A stretch of DNA of 64,000 bases from Hypericum androsaemum (lineage: Eukaryota > Streptophyta > Magnoliopsida > Malpighiales > Hypericaceae): assembly GCA_963995505.1 (NCBI GenBank), contig OZ023188.1:16381912-16445911 (forward strand). Direction: 5' to 3'. Below are positions 36,747 to 48,864 of this stretch, in pieces. The first letter of the stretch is position 1, and every line of letters starts with the position of its first letter. Both the position numbers and the translations under genes were made by a program. Below the pieces are notes generated by a model, which searched no databases, was not told the DNA's origin, and saw only the letters and a program-made list of their open reading frames with translations.

Positions 36747-37155
36747 GAGACTGGATTAGTTCCTATTTATAAGGATTAATTCAAATCAATATCACTACAC
36801 ATGCAAACTAATATCACTTCACATGCAAATCAATATTATTTCACATGCAAACCAATATCACTTCACATGCAAACCAATATCACTTGGTAGGTTATTAACC
36901 ATCAGATTTAAAAATAATCAAATCTTCTTTCGTAAAAGAAAACCTCTCAACTCTCATGTACAGTATACCTAAACCCCATTGTTGAAACCGATTCCGCCTC
37001 TATATCCTATGCCCTGTTCTTTTATCTTTTTGAATCGTTGATTGCTTGTGGAAATCGGGTTTGATTCTTTCTTTTTTGACTTTCTGTTTTCAATTTTCAA
37101 AATGTAGTCCCTACCTATGGACAAATTTTTTTTAGTCCCCACTCAATCCGGTCTC
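36747..37155 (-). mobile_element. Minisatellite-bearing element, reversed relative of the 51.1-kb element
   Basis: The right end, read on the minus strand, starts GAGACCGGATTGAGTGGGGA and continues to TTGTCCATAGGTAGGGA. This matches the left end of the element at 51113 (GGATTGAGTGGAGA ... TTGTCCATAGGTAGGGA). The left side here has GAGACTGGATTAG, a short inverted match. A 22-bp minisatellite lies inside. I could not find a clean target duplication, so the outer limits are approximate. Confidence 0.6.
36785..36895. repeat. 22-bp minisatellite, about five units
   Basis: Five units close to AATATCACTTCACATGCAAACC, with one to three changes each. Read on the minus strand, each begins TGATATTGGTTTG, the same core as the large array at 51631-52291. 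Confidence 0.92.
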
Positions 37156-39780
37156 GACTAGCACGCTTGATTTATAGTTTCTGAAAGGTGGGATCTTTCC
37201 GCATCTTTTCTTTATCAATTTTGTATCATGAAGTTTAACGATTTTTTAGTACTATGAAGTTTGACACATATTAATTTGTTCATGGGAATTTTTTAAATTG
37301 ATATCTGAGTGTTGTTTTTACTTGGATCAATTTTAGGATAAAATACTTTCAGCTCTTATAAAATTTGATTTTTTTAAATTTTTTTTAAAAAAATATAATT
37401 TTAAAACTGAGAGGTCAGACCGCCAAGCAAACTACATAACTTAGAGTTTGGCTAGTAACTTGCTTACTTTACGAACCTCTCGAAATCTAATTGACCTGGA
37501 CCGCGTCAGGTAGTGTCGCGGTGGATGGTGTCGGAAAGATGTGAGCGTCGGGCGTGGAAATAGAAAGAGGAAGGATGAGGAAGAGAAAGACATGGAGAAA
37601 AAAGAGTCAGGAAATATAGAGATGTAAATTTTCAATATTTTTATGATTTTTTTCTATTTTCCACAATCTTTTTGATTTTATAAAAATATTTTGTTATGGA
37701 AAGTGGTCAAGTTAAAATGTCAATTAGATATGAACTTGAAAAACATTATTTCATTTATGCATTTTAAACTATATAGTATTTAGTAAAAAAAAATACCTCA
37801 AACTATCGAGACTAAAGTAAAATTTCATCTTTTATTTATTTTTCTGTCTTCTCTTTTGACAATCTCTATGTTTTTCTCAGAGATGATCAAAGTTGAAAAC
37901 TACAACTTATATAAAATAACTCGTCTCCTTCCTTAGTTTGCTCATCTAATCAAGGAATTGCTTTTGAATAGCACAATATAAGGTAACGCTTAATTTTCCA
38001 AAAAAAAAGAAGGTATGCTTAATGGGCTTAGTTGGGTGGAAAGCTTCCAAGCCCATATGGACGTCAACGATTTGGGATTTCATTAATTTCAAACCGTCTC
38101 CGGAGATCCCAATCTTAAACTTTTTATTTAAAATTGAGCATTGTCAATTTTTTTTTAAAAATTTGCGGCTTTTTTATTTCATTTCCGATCCTGAAGATGT
38201 CCCAATTTGCGCTGTCGGCTTTCGTATATTTAATATTCGTGGTATCTATTAGAAACTATAAGGTATTCACTGACATTGAATAATATATAAAACTTAGATC
38301 TTGGATTAGGCGTCACGTGGAGGGGAGCCGATCCGGTAGAAGTTCAACTCTTAATTTGAAAAAATTATATTAGAAAAACAAAACCCAATAAATAATATGA
38401 ATACCAACACCAGGAAATTTATTTTAAAATATACATCATTAATAGTTAGTCAGATTGCTCGCCCTAACTGTGATGCGATAGTCAACGTATTTAACATTTG
38501 AGTAGATAAAATTTGTATATAAAAATAAGCAACAAATGAACAAACAATGAATAAAAATTAAAAAAAAGAGAGATGTGGTGAGAGAGAAAAAACTTTCAAA
38601 AGTAGAGAAAATTTTGTGGAATAAAAAAGAGAAATTTCATGTTGCCGATAAAGCAGTTGGTAATTCATAATAAATAAAGCAGATGGTAATTATTATCGTG
38701 TCTAGAATGCAAAGTTGGTTAGAAGTTAAAAATCCACAAATTTTAGGTTAAGGTATAGAATTTAGGTTTTGGAATTAGGGACCCGAGAGACGATATATTA
38801 AATCTGATTGAGAGTAATTTATCTAAAATTTTAAATCAACTGAGGTTGTGTGAGAATATGGAAACATGATCAACACTGTGATACAATGATATAATCTACA
38901 TTATTGAAGCGGAAGAGACTTGAATTTGAGCTGGATACACTTACTGCGCCAGGCCAAAATCTTGCATAGGGCTCGTTAATATGTATGTCCCAGTAAAATA
39001 ATCATAATTTTTTACTCCAATACTAAATTGATAGGATTTCATCGGCTACAAAAATTTAATATGAAGATCAACAATTTTATATTTTTGCAGCGTCTCCGAA
39101 TTCGGCTTTGAAAACGATAACAATTGTGTTAAAATTCTGGTCCAGCACGATTTCTTCGAATTCGATTTACGTTGTGGATCCAGAAATGTACGGAGAACCA
39201 GAAAAAGTCGTGGATGAATATAGAAGAGTTGTAATTTGATTCCCTCCAACACAAAATATTTAATTTTTCACATTTATAAATTAACTCATTAATTAACAAT
39301 GTGATAATCAAGCCAATAATCATATTAACAAATAAAAAGACGTAGTCAAAGATGTAACCACAGACTAAAGTCAAAGTCTACGAAAGCGCCACGCTCTCTC
39401 TGTGCCACAGCCCACAAGTGGACTTCTCCTACCAAACGTAAAAACTGGTTATTATTTTATTAATTACAAATTTTCTTTTCTCGCTTGGTTTTAATTGAAC
39501 CAGGACAGTGGCCTGGCCTGTATTTTTTTCAGGGGTTCCTGTATTTATTACTTATCAAGTAAACACCATATTTACGCAATCTCGTCCTCTCTGACACCAA
39601 CCTACGTACGTGTACAGAAAAAAAGCTAGAAACTTTGGAAGCCCTTTTTTCCCAGTTTTTAATTTAAAACGGGAATAGAGTGGCAAGTTTCGAGTTTGTG
39701 GTAGATTAGAGAGAAGGAACAAGACAACCCAGTAGAAAAATTCCAGAAAAAAGACAGCCCAGAAGTGAGAATTTTTTTTT
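37156..39780. other. AT-rich intergenic DNA, no gene recognised
   Basis: There are homopolymer-rich and AT-rich stretches only. Open frames near 37441 (-), 38022 (+) and 39046-39374 (-) have no domain or splice context I recognise. Confidence 0.5.
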
Positions 39781-40067
39781 TATATAGGAAATCTAGGGAG
39801 GACTGCCTTGGAGGAGGCACCCGGCAAGTGTTGGGCTAAACAAGCAAAGCCCTTCTATATATTTTAGAGAGAGAGAGAGAGAGAGATAAGGGCATTGGTT
39901 TCTACGAGGTTTAAGAAATAGTTTGTTTATAGTGAAGCCGAGGAATCAGCTGGCTGTTTGGGAGCTTCTGTGATTATAGAATATAAATTAGAGTTTAGTA
40001 CTGCTAAATGTTTGAGTAGAAGTAGAATTAGATTAGTAAAGGAGCTTCGCTTTGGAGATAGAGAGCA
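39781..40067 (+). promoter_or_regulatory. Promoter and GA-rich leader of the sulfotransferase-like gene
   Basis: A TATA box TATATATT (39856-39863) is followed at once by a (GA)n microsatellite (39866-39886) that would lie at or near the transcription start or in the leader. The ATG follows at 40068. GA repeats can bind BBR/BPC factors, but that role here is inference. Confidence 0.5.
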
Positions 40068-42353
40068 ATGGCCGAGTATATTTGCCTAGTTAATAAGGTG
40101 CCCTCCCACTCTTTCCTCTTGTCTGCTCTTTTCAGGTTTTAATCCGTTTAAGTGTATTTAGTTTAGTCTTTTCTTAGTGGAAAAGCTGGTGGGTGTTAGT
40201 TGAATGGTGTTTTATGGCTTTCTAAATTAGAAAGATTGCAACTTTTAATGGTTTTGGTATCTGGGTATGGATCGAGTTTGGTTTGTTACTGCAAGTTCAG
40301 TGCTTTCTTGTGGTTTGGTTCTGTCTGTTGGTTGATTGATCTGGCAAGGTTGGGTTCACATGGGAAGCTTATGTTTCTGATAGCGACTCCATGCTGTTGT
40401 TCCTACGTGTGATTGATCCTTTTGTCTTGGGGTTTCAGGATGCTATAATTATAAAGCCTTCGAAGAGATCTCCGATTTTGTTAAGGATGGTAATCCTAAT
40501 GTTTGCCATGGTCTGTGGAGTGTATATCTGCACTACTTGCTTAAAGCAGATAAGCAATCACAGCAGAATTAAAGTTGAAGATATCCATGTTGTTGAGAGG
40601 CCATCTCAGGATTTTGATCCTGTCCAGTTGCAGCAGATTCCTACCGCACATTATCCGAATCCTAAAACTTTTGACAGGTTAAACTTAGTTTTGCTCTCTT
40701 TCGGACTTGAACTAGGCTTTTCCTGCAGAAGCTGAATTTTTTTCCCCATGGTCATTGTCAGGGCTGAATGTGCGCATAATCCTGTACGGTTGTTTGCAAT
40801 TTTATCAATGCAAAGATCGGGGAGTGGGTGGTTCGAGACTTTGTTGAATAGTCATGTCAATGTGAGCTCCAACGGGGAAATATTCTCTGTCTTGGATAGG
40901 AGAAGAAACGTTTCGTCGATTATAAGTACACTAGATAAAGTATACAACCTGGATTGGTTCACTAGTGCCTCAAAGAATGAATGCTCAGCAGCCGTCGGCT
41001 TTAAATGGATGCTTAATCAGGTAACTAGATTATCTTTGTAGTAGGTGTTGCTGTTAACAACACCATGATCTTGTTGTTGACGCCAAATCACTTCGAGATT
41101 CCTCTTTTTAACAAGGGGCCATCAGTAAAGCAACATGCTTGTGGTTATACTTGATTGCTATTTGTTTGCTGGTGCTGTTTCAAGGACGTCTAGGGTGTGT
41201 GCACGTACAACTTCTACCAAGCAGTTCCTTGTTCCTGTTAGTTTTTCAATGCATAGGCAGTTCCATTCTCGTCCTTAAGTTTGTCATTGCTTTAAAACTT
41301 GTGCGAAAATTTTCTCAAGTTTTTTCACTGGTTCTAATCCTGTTTTGGAGGTTGTGGCTGATTGACGTACAAGACAGTTCATCTTGGTTTGCATCACAAT
41401 TTGCAAAGTCGATTTTCATGTTTTTAATTACTTGCTCTTTTCATGTCTTCCCAGAAGTGAATAATGTTTCTCGTGTTGAAGTGAAAGTGTCTCTCATGGA
41501 TTCCAGATGAGATTAAGTAGCCAAGGAACCCGTTCCTTATATATGACTTTTTGACGTAGATAGAGCTCCTGAAGACATTTCGGATTAACTTCATCATTGC
41601 TTGTCATGCAGGGATTAATGGAGCACCATGAAGCAATATCAGAGTACTTCAACCGTAGGGGCATATCTGTAATCTTCCTGTTTCGAAGGAATCTTCTGCG
41701 TCGGATGGTATCACTTCTTGCAAATTCTTATGATCGGCATGCAAAGCTGCTGAATGGGACCCACAAGTCTCATGTTCATTCGACGGAAGAGGTTCTGCTC
41801 ACTCTTTGTAGATGTCTTTCTACTGTCTAAAAAATCTTGGTTCAATCAAGTATTGATAATTAGTTGCGATCCGGATTGTCAGGCAAAAACACTTGCATGG
41901 TACAAACCTGCCATCAATTCTTCGTTACTGATAAATGATATACAAGCGGTGGAGGCCACGGCTGCCAAATCTCTAGAGTTCTTCAACAGCACCCGGCACA
42001 TTGTTTTATACTACGAGGATATTGTAAAAAACATCACTGTAAGTTCGGTCGGAATGAATGTCTGGCCTTCTAGCATCTCTTGCGTTGTTTTTTCTCACCA
42101 ATAAACAGTGTTTCGGAGTCTCAGGAACTCCGATAATTTTTGCTGTCTGTACATAGTCTAATCTGCCTTTCGATGTTTATTGCAGAAGCTGAGGGATGTC
42201 CAGCAGTTCCTGAGACTCCCGTCCATGACGTTAAGGAGCCGTCAAGTCAAGATACACAGCGGTCCATTATCGGAGCATATTACCAACTGGGACGACGTCA
42301 AGAAGACGCTACTCGGGACGCCATACGAAAGCTTCCTCGAAGCGGACTACTAA
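40068..42353 (+). CDS. Membrane-anchored sulfotransferase-like protein
   Basis: A type II membrane protein of the sulfotransferase superfamily, probably Golgi; substrate unknown. Exons: 40068-40097, 40439-40677, 40762-41020, 41612-41791, 41883-42038, 42186-42353; GT-AG introns; 343 aa. Residues about 22-45 form a single hydrophobic segment (ILLRMVILMFAMVCGVYICT). The PAPS 5'-phosphosulfate loop is SMQRSGSGWFETLL (from residue 105), and the 3'-phosphate site is FLFRRNLLRRMVS (ending Ser210). The C-terminus reads LRLPSMTLRSRQVKIH. This matches plant proteins annotated as P-loop or nodulation (NodH)-related sulfotransferases. The first coding exon is only 10 codons; its ATG is chosen because it keeps phase and precedes a good donor, but an alternative start in exon 2 (Met27) would cut into the membrane segment. 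Confidence 0.88.
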
Positions 42354-42804
42354 AATCTTGACAAGTCCAGTTTTGAAGGCCCTACTGAATACCCCATCCT
42401 CCTTGATCCAATCCAAACCAGAGCTAATTCCACATTCGAAAATCTCGGCCAACATCTAAGACTGTCATTTAAGTTCTTCTTTCGGCTTTTGATTGCATCT
42501 TCTATAGGGGAGAAAAGCTGCTTCCTAAGAGGTTTCTTGATCATTTCCTTGTTGATCAAGAGAAAAATTCGCTCCCTGTACATGTTATTAGCTAACCAAT
42601 TCCAAGTCCTTCAATTGTGCATAATAGCTTTTTTTTCTTTCTTTTTTCTAATTTCTAGCCTTCTTCCACCATGGTTTTTGTACCTCAGATTTTATGACAA
42701 ATTAGCAGGACTCAGGCTATCCGAGTGGATTAAATACTTTAGGTTATATATATTTCTTAGAACTCCAGTAGGCCATATTATATTACTTCAAGTAGGAAAG
42801 TCAC

Positions 42805-43055
42805 TGTAGAATAATTGTACAGTAGTCAAGCTCGGGTGGATGAAATTGCCAATTGGATTCATAAATTTCCAATAGAGACATGGAAGTAAGCCAATTGGCG
42901 ACCTCATTTGTCGTCTTTGGTGTATAAGCTAACTTACACCCGGACAAAAAATAAAAAACTATTTTAGTTAATCTAGCATCATTCTCGACTAGATAGACTG
43001 TTGATGTAGTACACCGCAACCTTGGAATCTGAAAGAACTTGAACATCCAAGTCAC
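42805..43055 (-). pseudogene. LINE RNase H fragment, frameshifted
   Basis: On the minus strand one frame reads LDVQVLSDSKVAVYYINSL, an RNase H-like 'SDS' motif. After a shift the match continues as NEVANWLTSM and WQFHPPEL, close to the 'N..AD.LA' and 'PP.L' endings of plant LINE-type RNase H domains. Stops and frameshifts show it is dead. It lies 0.45 kb downstream of the sulfotransferase stop. Confidence 0.5.
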
Positions 43056-44470
43056 GGTAGGAACATTAACGAGTAGCGAGCCTTTAGGTTATATAACACG
43101 GGTATGTAGACAATTTTTACCTAACATACTTTATTTTACTTTTCCAACTTTTTTCGAGAAAATTATAACTTTTTTTTGTGGAAAAGAAAACTATATCTTA
43201 CTCCCTTGAGAATTTCATATTATTAAGTGTAAAAGTGGTTGATTAAGCATAAAAAATCTACCTACTTTATACTTTAAAGTTCTAAAATAAGTGTGAAAAA
43301 TCTGTCTTAAGGTTCTATATAAGATATGAAATTTTCTCTAATTATTATCCAGCAGGAAGTTTAATTTAGTAATATGTAGATTGGCGTCTTTGTAGTTTTG
43401 TTTTTTGTGTGTGACAGGTTTCTCAAATGCATGCATACTTTTAGTACATACTTCAATCACTAAAATATGAATTTGAGAAAAAGAAATTAAATTGCACGAG
43501 ACTTGATAGAAAACGTCAAAACATATTGTACTATATTGAATTTCTCCCTATTGTCTATCCAATAAAGACATGTCCATTCCACAAAGGCTGGGGTTCTGTT
43601 TATTCAGATTAATAATTAATTTTTTGGAAGGGCCCACTGTCATGCAAGGAGAAATATCGCACTCGGCCCAAGAGTTCTCAGTGGAATTGGGCCTGTATCC
43701 TTGGGCCCCAAAACTACCAACGAACTGAGCGGGTCCAATCTAGGGCCCGTGTGTTATAGGGCCTAGAATGATGGCGGGCCTTTGATAGGGCAGGTATTTA
43801 ACGGGCCTCTTAATGCTTTTCCGTAGCAGTTCCAAACCGGAAAATCGTAAACCTCACTGGACGCTATGAAAATTGCACACTGCAAAATCGACAATGTCGA
43901 ATTAATTCTCTTTCATTACAAATGTGGTTTTGCTATTATTTTATTGTTCAAAACGGCGACGTTGAACCAAACTCACCCCTACTTTTTCATCCGTTGTCCC
44001 CAATCATGTTCATTGATGGGGATTAAAGTTACGGTGGAGAGGATTTTTTCCTATGCATATTTTTTATCGAGAAAGTAAAATTAATTATAATTTTGTGCAT
44101 TTTTAAAATGGGTCTATTTACATGTGCAATTCACAGTGCACCTAATTTTAAATAAGAAATTGAATTATATTCTATTTAAACTTAAGACATGGATTTTTTT
44201 TCAATAAGATAGGATTTGTAGAGTTAAGAAGAGAAATTGTGAATAAATGTGTATTTTAACATAACTTCAGTATATTTTTAATGAACAAATACTAATTAAT
44301 TCCCAAATTCCAATGATAATTAAAAATGAGATCATTTTCTTAGACTATAAAAATTAAGATAAAATATATTTTCCCAAAGTACATTGGAAAAGAATATGGG
44401 CTACCAATGGAGGGATATTCGAAGTACGGTGGGGGACATACATTAGTACACCAACTTGTGTCGCAGCTTC
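43056..44470. other. Intergenic DNA with a cluster of GGCCC motifs
   Basis: Most is AT-rich without features. Between about 43625 and 43810, many GGGCCC, TGGGCC, GGCCCA and GGGCCT motifs cluster, like a plant site II promoter. The frame starting ATG at 43866 (70 codons) shows no domain, so this may be a promoter relic or chance. Confidence 0.4.
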
Positions 44471-44810
44471 GTATAGAAAACTTAATTTGTGCATCCCAAG
44501 CGTGGTGCTGGTTACATGTTAATTATATATAGAGTAAAATAATAGAATTTCAAAACATTTTTTCCGTCTAAACTGAATATTTATTCTACTGTCTAATTTA
44601 TATTCGGGTTAAACAATATTTCAAAATTTTATCACTGAGTTCGAACTCGAAAACTATTATATAAGTCGAAATAACCCCTAATTATTCCAAGTTATTTCGA
44701 TACCAACAAAAACGTATCTCAAGTATGGCCTGAGGATCTCAACTTTGCTTAGATTGGACGGCTACCGACAAAAGACAAACTGGAAAAGTAACGGGTGGTG
44801 TTGACCATTA
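44471..44810 (+). repeat. Dispersed 340-bp repeat, copy 1
   Basis: This stretch matches 62787-63128 in the same orientation across about 340 bp, including TTTGTGCATCCCAAGC, GGTGCTGGTTACATGTTAAT and AAGTAACGGGTGGTGTTG, with many substitutions and small indels. No coding sequence or terminal structure is evident. Confidence 0.85.
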
Positions 44811-44996
44811 AATAACCATTCGAGTTCAATTAGAATTAAGTACACAAAATGACGGCTGATTAAGCGTGTAATTGATACTGCTCTTTATAGTTTGGGTCCC
44901 ATGGAGTCATCATTAGAAATAAAGTTTTGAGCATTACACAGCGATCGAGATGTCAAGATATTCATTCGAAAAAGAGATGTCAAGATATAAAAAATG

Positions 44997-45578
44997 GGAT
45001 AAGTTTACTTAAGTACCTTATAATTTTATGCATTTTTATTTAAGTACCACGTGGTTTCATTTTTACCACTTTGGTGAAGGTGGTTTCCAAATTTGATACT
45101 TTTGGTGTCAAACTTCTAATGAGGATTAGTTTTGGCTCAGCTAGCATTATCATGGTTATCCACATCAGCGGCACATCATATTTCTTTATCCTAGTTGGTG
45201 TTGATGTAGAAAAGTAAAAAACTCAACTTAAATTCCTAATTTTCAATTCTACCAAAATTGGTATGTCATAGGTGGTGCTCACGTGAATGCATCAATTTAG
45301 GTAGATTGGGAGATTAGGAATTTAAATGGAGATTTTTAACTAGGTCAACGCCACCTAGGATAGAGAAAATATGACGTGGCACATACGTGGATAACCATGG
45401 AAATATCAACTGAAAAAAAACTAACCTTGGTTATGAGTTTGTAACCAAAAGTGTAAATTTGAAAACATATGTCACCAAAGTTGTCAAAAATTAGAAATCT
45501 CCTTCACCAAATTAGAAAATGTCACAGGGTACTTTGTAGAAATGTATAGAACTACAGTGTACTTGAGTGAACTTATCC
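44997..45578. mobile_element. Foldback MITE, probably Mutator-type
   Basis: A 582-bp element has inverted ends GGATAAGTTTACTTAAGTAC and, inverted, GGATAAGTTCACTCAAGTAC. Complementarity continues inward (for example TATGACGTGGCAC near 45370 against the mirror half). The flanks ATAAAAAATG (44987-44996) and ATAAAAATTG (45579-45588) match at 9 of 10 positions. No open reading frame. Confidence 0.8.
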
Positions 45579-45588
45579 ATAAAAATTG

Positions 45589-46125
45589 AAGTTCCACATG
45601 ATGGTTGACAGTTTAGGCTCTAGTAAATTTATTGTATGTCTAATTTTACGATTATCGATTCTATTTTATGAATGATTCTTTTAATAGTATTTTTTATATT
45701 CGTACGATTTAAATTCAAAATTTTTTTTACGTGAATTCAAATTTATTATCACTTAGACCAAGTCCCACTTGGTTTGAGGCAACACTTTCTTCCAGCCCGC
45801 TCGTTTCTATTATCTGCTAATACACCCCATGTATCAACGTGAGCTTCAACAGTTGTTAATTTGACAGCATTCTTACATAAATCTCATCGCCGTCCTCCAT
45901 CCCACGTATCAGTACCTCACCCTCTGCTGCCCTAAAATTCCGCTCCTTAAATGGGATTCCGACAGTCGGTACTCGAAGAGGGAAAGAGAAATGCCACGGA
46001 CACAAATAAACAAAGGGGCAATGGAGGAAAGTTAAGCTTCATTGCAATGTACATGGTTGCCAGTAACATGCATCATGCATGGCTACCAAATGCCAAGGTG
46101 TGCTTCTTGGAAAAGGGGAAATGGA
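45589..46125. other. Intergenic DNA, no gene recognised
   Basis: A 61-codon frame at 45951-46136 has no signal peptide, domain or family resemblance I can name; I do not call it a gene. Confidence 0.45.
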
Positions 46126-46193
46126 ATTTTGTGTGAATTAGTATCTAGAATCTAGAATATATTTTGTGTGAATTAGTATCTAGAATCTAGAAT
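46126..46193. repeat. Short tandem duplication (about 35 bp, two copies)
   Basis: TTTGTGTGAATTAGTATCTA followed by GAATCTAGAATA occurs twice in a row (about 46126-46157 and 46161-46193). Confidence 0.9.
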
Positions 46194-46831
46194 ATTCTTA
46201 AAAATATCTGAAAATCGAGAATCGTTGAGCTCCTATTTAGGATTTAAGAATTGTTCTCTCAATAATGGGTTTTTCATTTTTAACCTAAGAGAATTCAAAT
46301 TTTTTTAAATTTTTGTATCAGAATCCAGCAACGTCAGATTCTATTTAGAAGAATACTCTTCTAATAATATAATTTACATAGGCAAATTTTGAACTCAATA
46401 CATCTTTAAATAAATCTAATTTTTTTACCACTTGGATCAACTTACATCGTAAATTGAATCAAAGCGTTGCGAAGTTTATCTAGTTTACAAGTATCAAATT
46501 CAAACTATAAAAATGTAGCTATGTTAAAATTTTGCATGATCTTTTTGTTCTTTTATTATCTGGCTAAAATAAAAATTAGATCAGAATATTATTACGTGAT
46601 TTCGAGTTTTTTTTTAAGTATCACTGTAGTAGTACCATCATACAATTATTCAATCTGACAAGGACAGGAATCTTTCTTTTTTCGTGAAGACAAGGACGGA
46701 AATCTCACACTCATTATACTTCTCCTTTACCGTACTTCAGATATTAAATAATGACCACCTACCATGAATTAATTTCCCATTTTTAATATTTCAAAAATTC
46801 ACACCTCAAGTCCTTTTTGCTGCTCATGCTT

Positions 46832-46839
46832 CTATATAT
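46832..46839 (+). promoter_or_regulatory. TATA box of the first CEP gene
   Basis: CTATATAT lies 77 bp before the ATG at 46916, a spacing that leaves room for a short leader. Confidence 0.5.
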
Positions 46840-46915
46840 GAAATGACCACGAAGAGAAAGTTGCAAAGCAAGTTGCTCAAAAGGTTCCATCGTAAAATTA
46901 CGGACAAACTTTTCC

Positions 46916-47209
46916 ATGGCTCATACTTACTTGCAATGTCTTATCATATTCGCCCTGATCTTCCCCTCCGTGGTTTATCCAACAAATGGAAGGCCTTTGG
47001 AGAAGAAAACCCAAGTCCCTACTAATGAAACAAATGATGCTCTTGATGTTCCCCCGCCGGAAGCTGCAAGCATGGCGGTGGCGGCGGCTGGAGTTGTCGT
47101 CGACGAGCCTCAGCCCCAGCCTTCTTCCCCGGATGCCCTGCATGCATTTGACGTGAACGACTTCAGGCCCACCACTCCCGGGCATAGCCCCGGGATTGGC
47201 GGACCCTAG
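46916..47209 (+). CDS. CEP peptide hormone precursor
   Basis: A 97-aa secreted precursor of a C-terminally encoded peptide. In plants CEPs are cut from the C-terminus, hydroxylated on proline, and sensed by LRR receptor kinases (CEPR) to signal nitrogen status and restrain lateral roots. Residues 1-25 are a hydrophobic signal peptide (LQCLIIFALIFPSVVY). A variable acidic/proline-rich spacer follows, and a CEP domain DFRPTTPGHSPGIGG ends the protein at residues 82-96. It differs from the common ...GIGH ending by having GGP after GI. No intron. The start is the only ATG in frame before the signal peptide. A second, broken CEP gene follows 1.66 kb downstream on the same strand. Confidence 0.92.
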   Translation: MAHTYLQCLIIFALIFPSVVYPTNGRPLEKKTQVPTNETNDALDVPPPEAASMAVAAAGVVVDEPQPQPSSPDALHAFDVNDFRPTTPGHSPGIGGP

Positions 47210-48720
47210 ATCTTGTGACGAACAGCTGGAGACGTGGCGAGGATGATCGGTGTTTAATAATTATGCAAATAAACGTGTTTTAGTTAGAAGTAATCACGTA
47301 CCAAATGTTTGTCAATCGTACGTTGTTGTTCAAGTGATGATCCGTGGCACATGAAGGAGCTATATATAAATCTAGTACGCTTCTCCAAGAAGATATTCGT
47401 AGTTCCGTTGATGTTAATCCTCTCTTAATAATTTTTTTCATTCGTAAAATCTAAAGCTCGACACTTTCATTCAAATTTATCGCTAGGAGTAATATGATTC
47501 GAAAATGTGTTTTCAAATTACATCGAATCGTCGCTGTTCCGTCGAGAAAAAGGGAAACCAACTGGGACAAGTCCATTTTCGATGGACTTGCGTTGGGCTG
47601 GCTTCTGATGCATACTTCAATTGGCTCGAATTATAACGTCTTTTTCTAAATTTTTTCACTTGGATTTTCAAAATGAATATAATCCCTTATTTGATGTTAC
47701 GAGAGGCAATGTGAGACTATACAAATTTAGCCCGATGAATTTCGGTTTAGAGGAGATTTTTTTTAAATAACACATATATTGATGAGTTGTTATGTTCGAA
47801 AAACACAGTCAAAGATGTGTAAATTTTGACCAAAATAAGTCTTGTTTGAAATGGTGTATTAGATTTTCTTACATTGAAAGCCGAATGTTATTGAAATTAA
47901 ATACAGTAAAATTTTTATAAACTGATTTTCTGCAAAATAATTATTTATTTAAATGAATGTTAAAATTTAATAACTCATATATCTTAATAACTAATATTTT
48001 TCAGAGAATGTTAGTACTAAATCTAGATATCAACTTTAAAATAAGATATTTTTGAGTAAATACGTTTTTTTATACATATTTTACGAAAATTTCGTCATAA
48101 ATAAATTATACTCAAATTTAGAAGGTTTTTTGGGTGAAAGTTTCATCAATAGATGTTAATAATTTAGAAAGTCAAGAAACTATTTAAATTTTCTATGGTA
48201 TAATAACTGTCACTGTTATTAATATATTTTTTGGTCACTTGAATATGACAATGAAATAATTTTAATTTATTGATAAGTTTTTTTGCTGATTTGATTATAG
48301 ACAAATTATTTTTTAATATTTATGTATTTATTGACAAAAACTAAAATTTGATAATGTTAGAGCTAAAAAATAGTTAACTCGTCTTACGTGATAATCTCTC
48401 TAAAGTAATTCGGTGATAGTAATATAAGAGTAGTTTTATTGTCAAAGTTAAGACCTTCTTATTTGTACTTTTTGTATTGATAAAATAGAACTCAAAACTT
48501 CACTATGAACATGCAAGTCGTTAATTGATGATATAATGATACTAGCTTTCATCGCAGACAGTAAATATGGAACAACGCATGACAGAGTAAGGGAATCTTT
48601 GCTACCGACCATTCATTTTTTAAGTTTAGAAGTCACGTCTACCTACCCATCTCACTCAAACTTATTAATAAACTTGGTTAACACAAAAGAGGTACTTTAG
48701 GGCTTAACTCTCACATGCAT
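47210..48720. other. AT-rich intergenic DNA between the two CEP genes
   Basis: No third CEP domain, gene or transposon is recognised. The last 200 bp, containing CATGCATG at about 48714 and a TATA box at 48740, are presumably the promoter of the downstream CEP gene. Confidence 0.5.
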
Positions 48721-48739
48721 GCGCTCTCTTTCCCGCTCC

Positions 48740-48746
48740 TATAAAT
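48740..48746 (+). promoter_or_regulatory. TATA box of the second CEP gene
   Basis: TATAAAT lies 125 bp before the ATG at 48865, in a clear CTATAAATG context. Confidence 0.6.
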
Positions 48747-48864
48747 GCCTCTAAGCTCGTAGCTCTACAAGCACACAAGTTGCTTGCCTTAGACTTAAAT
48801 ACTTAATTACCCTAAGGCTACATTGTTAAGCAACTTGCTTCACCTCCTCTTCTAGCATCTTACT

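Noticed and set aside
41139..41510. A 123-codon frame in the sulfotransferase gene
   Set aside because: It lies wholly in the intron between exons 3 and 4 and shows no conserved motif; U-rich intron sequence gives a hydrophobic-looking translation.
46843..47025. A 60-codon plus-strand frame overlapping the CEP gene
   Set aside because: Different frame, no family resemblance; it starts near the TATA box of the CEP gene.
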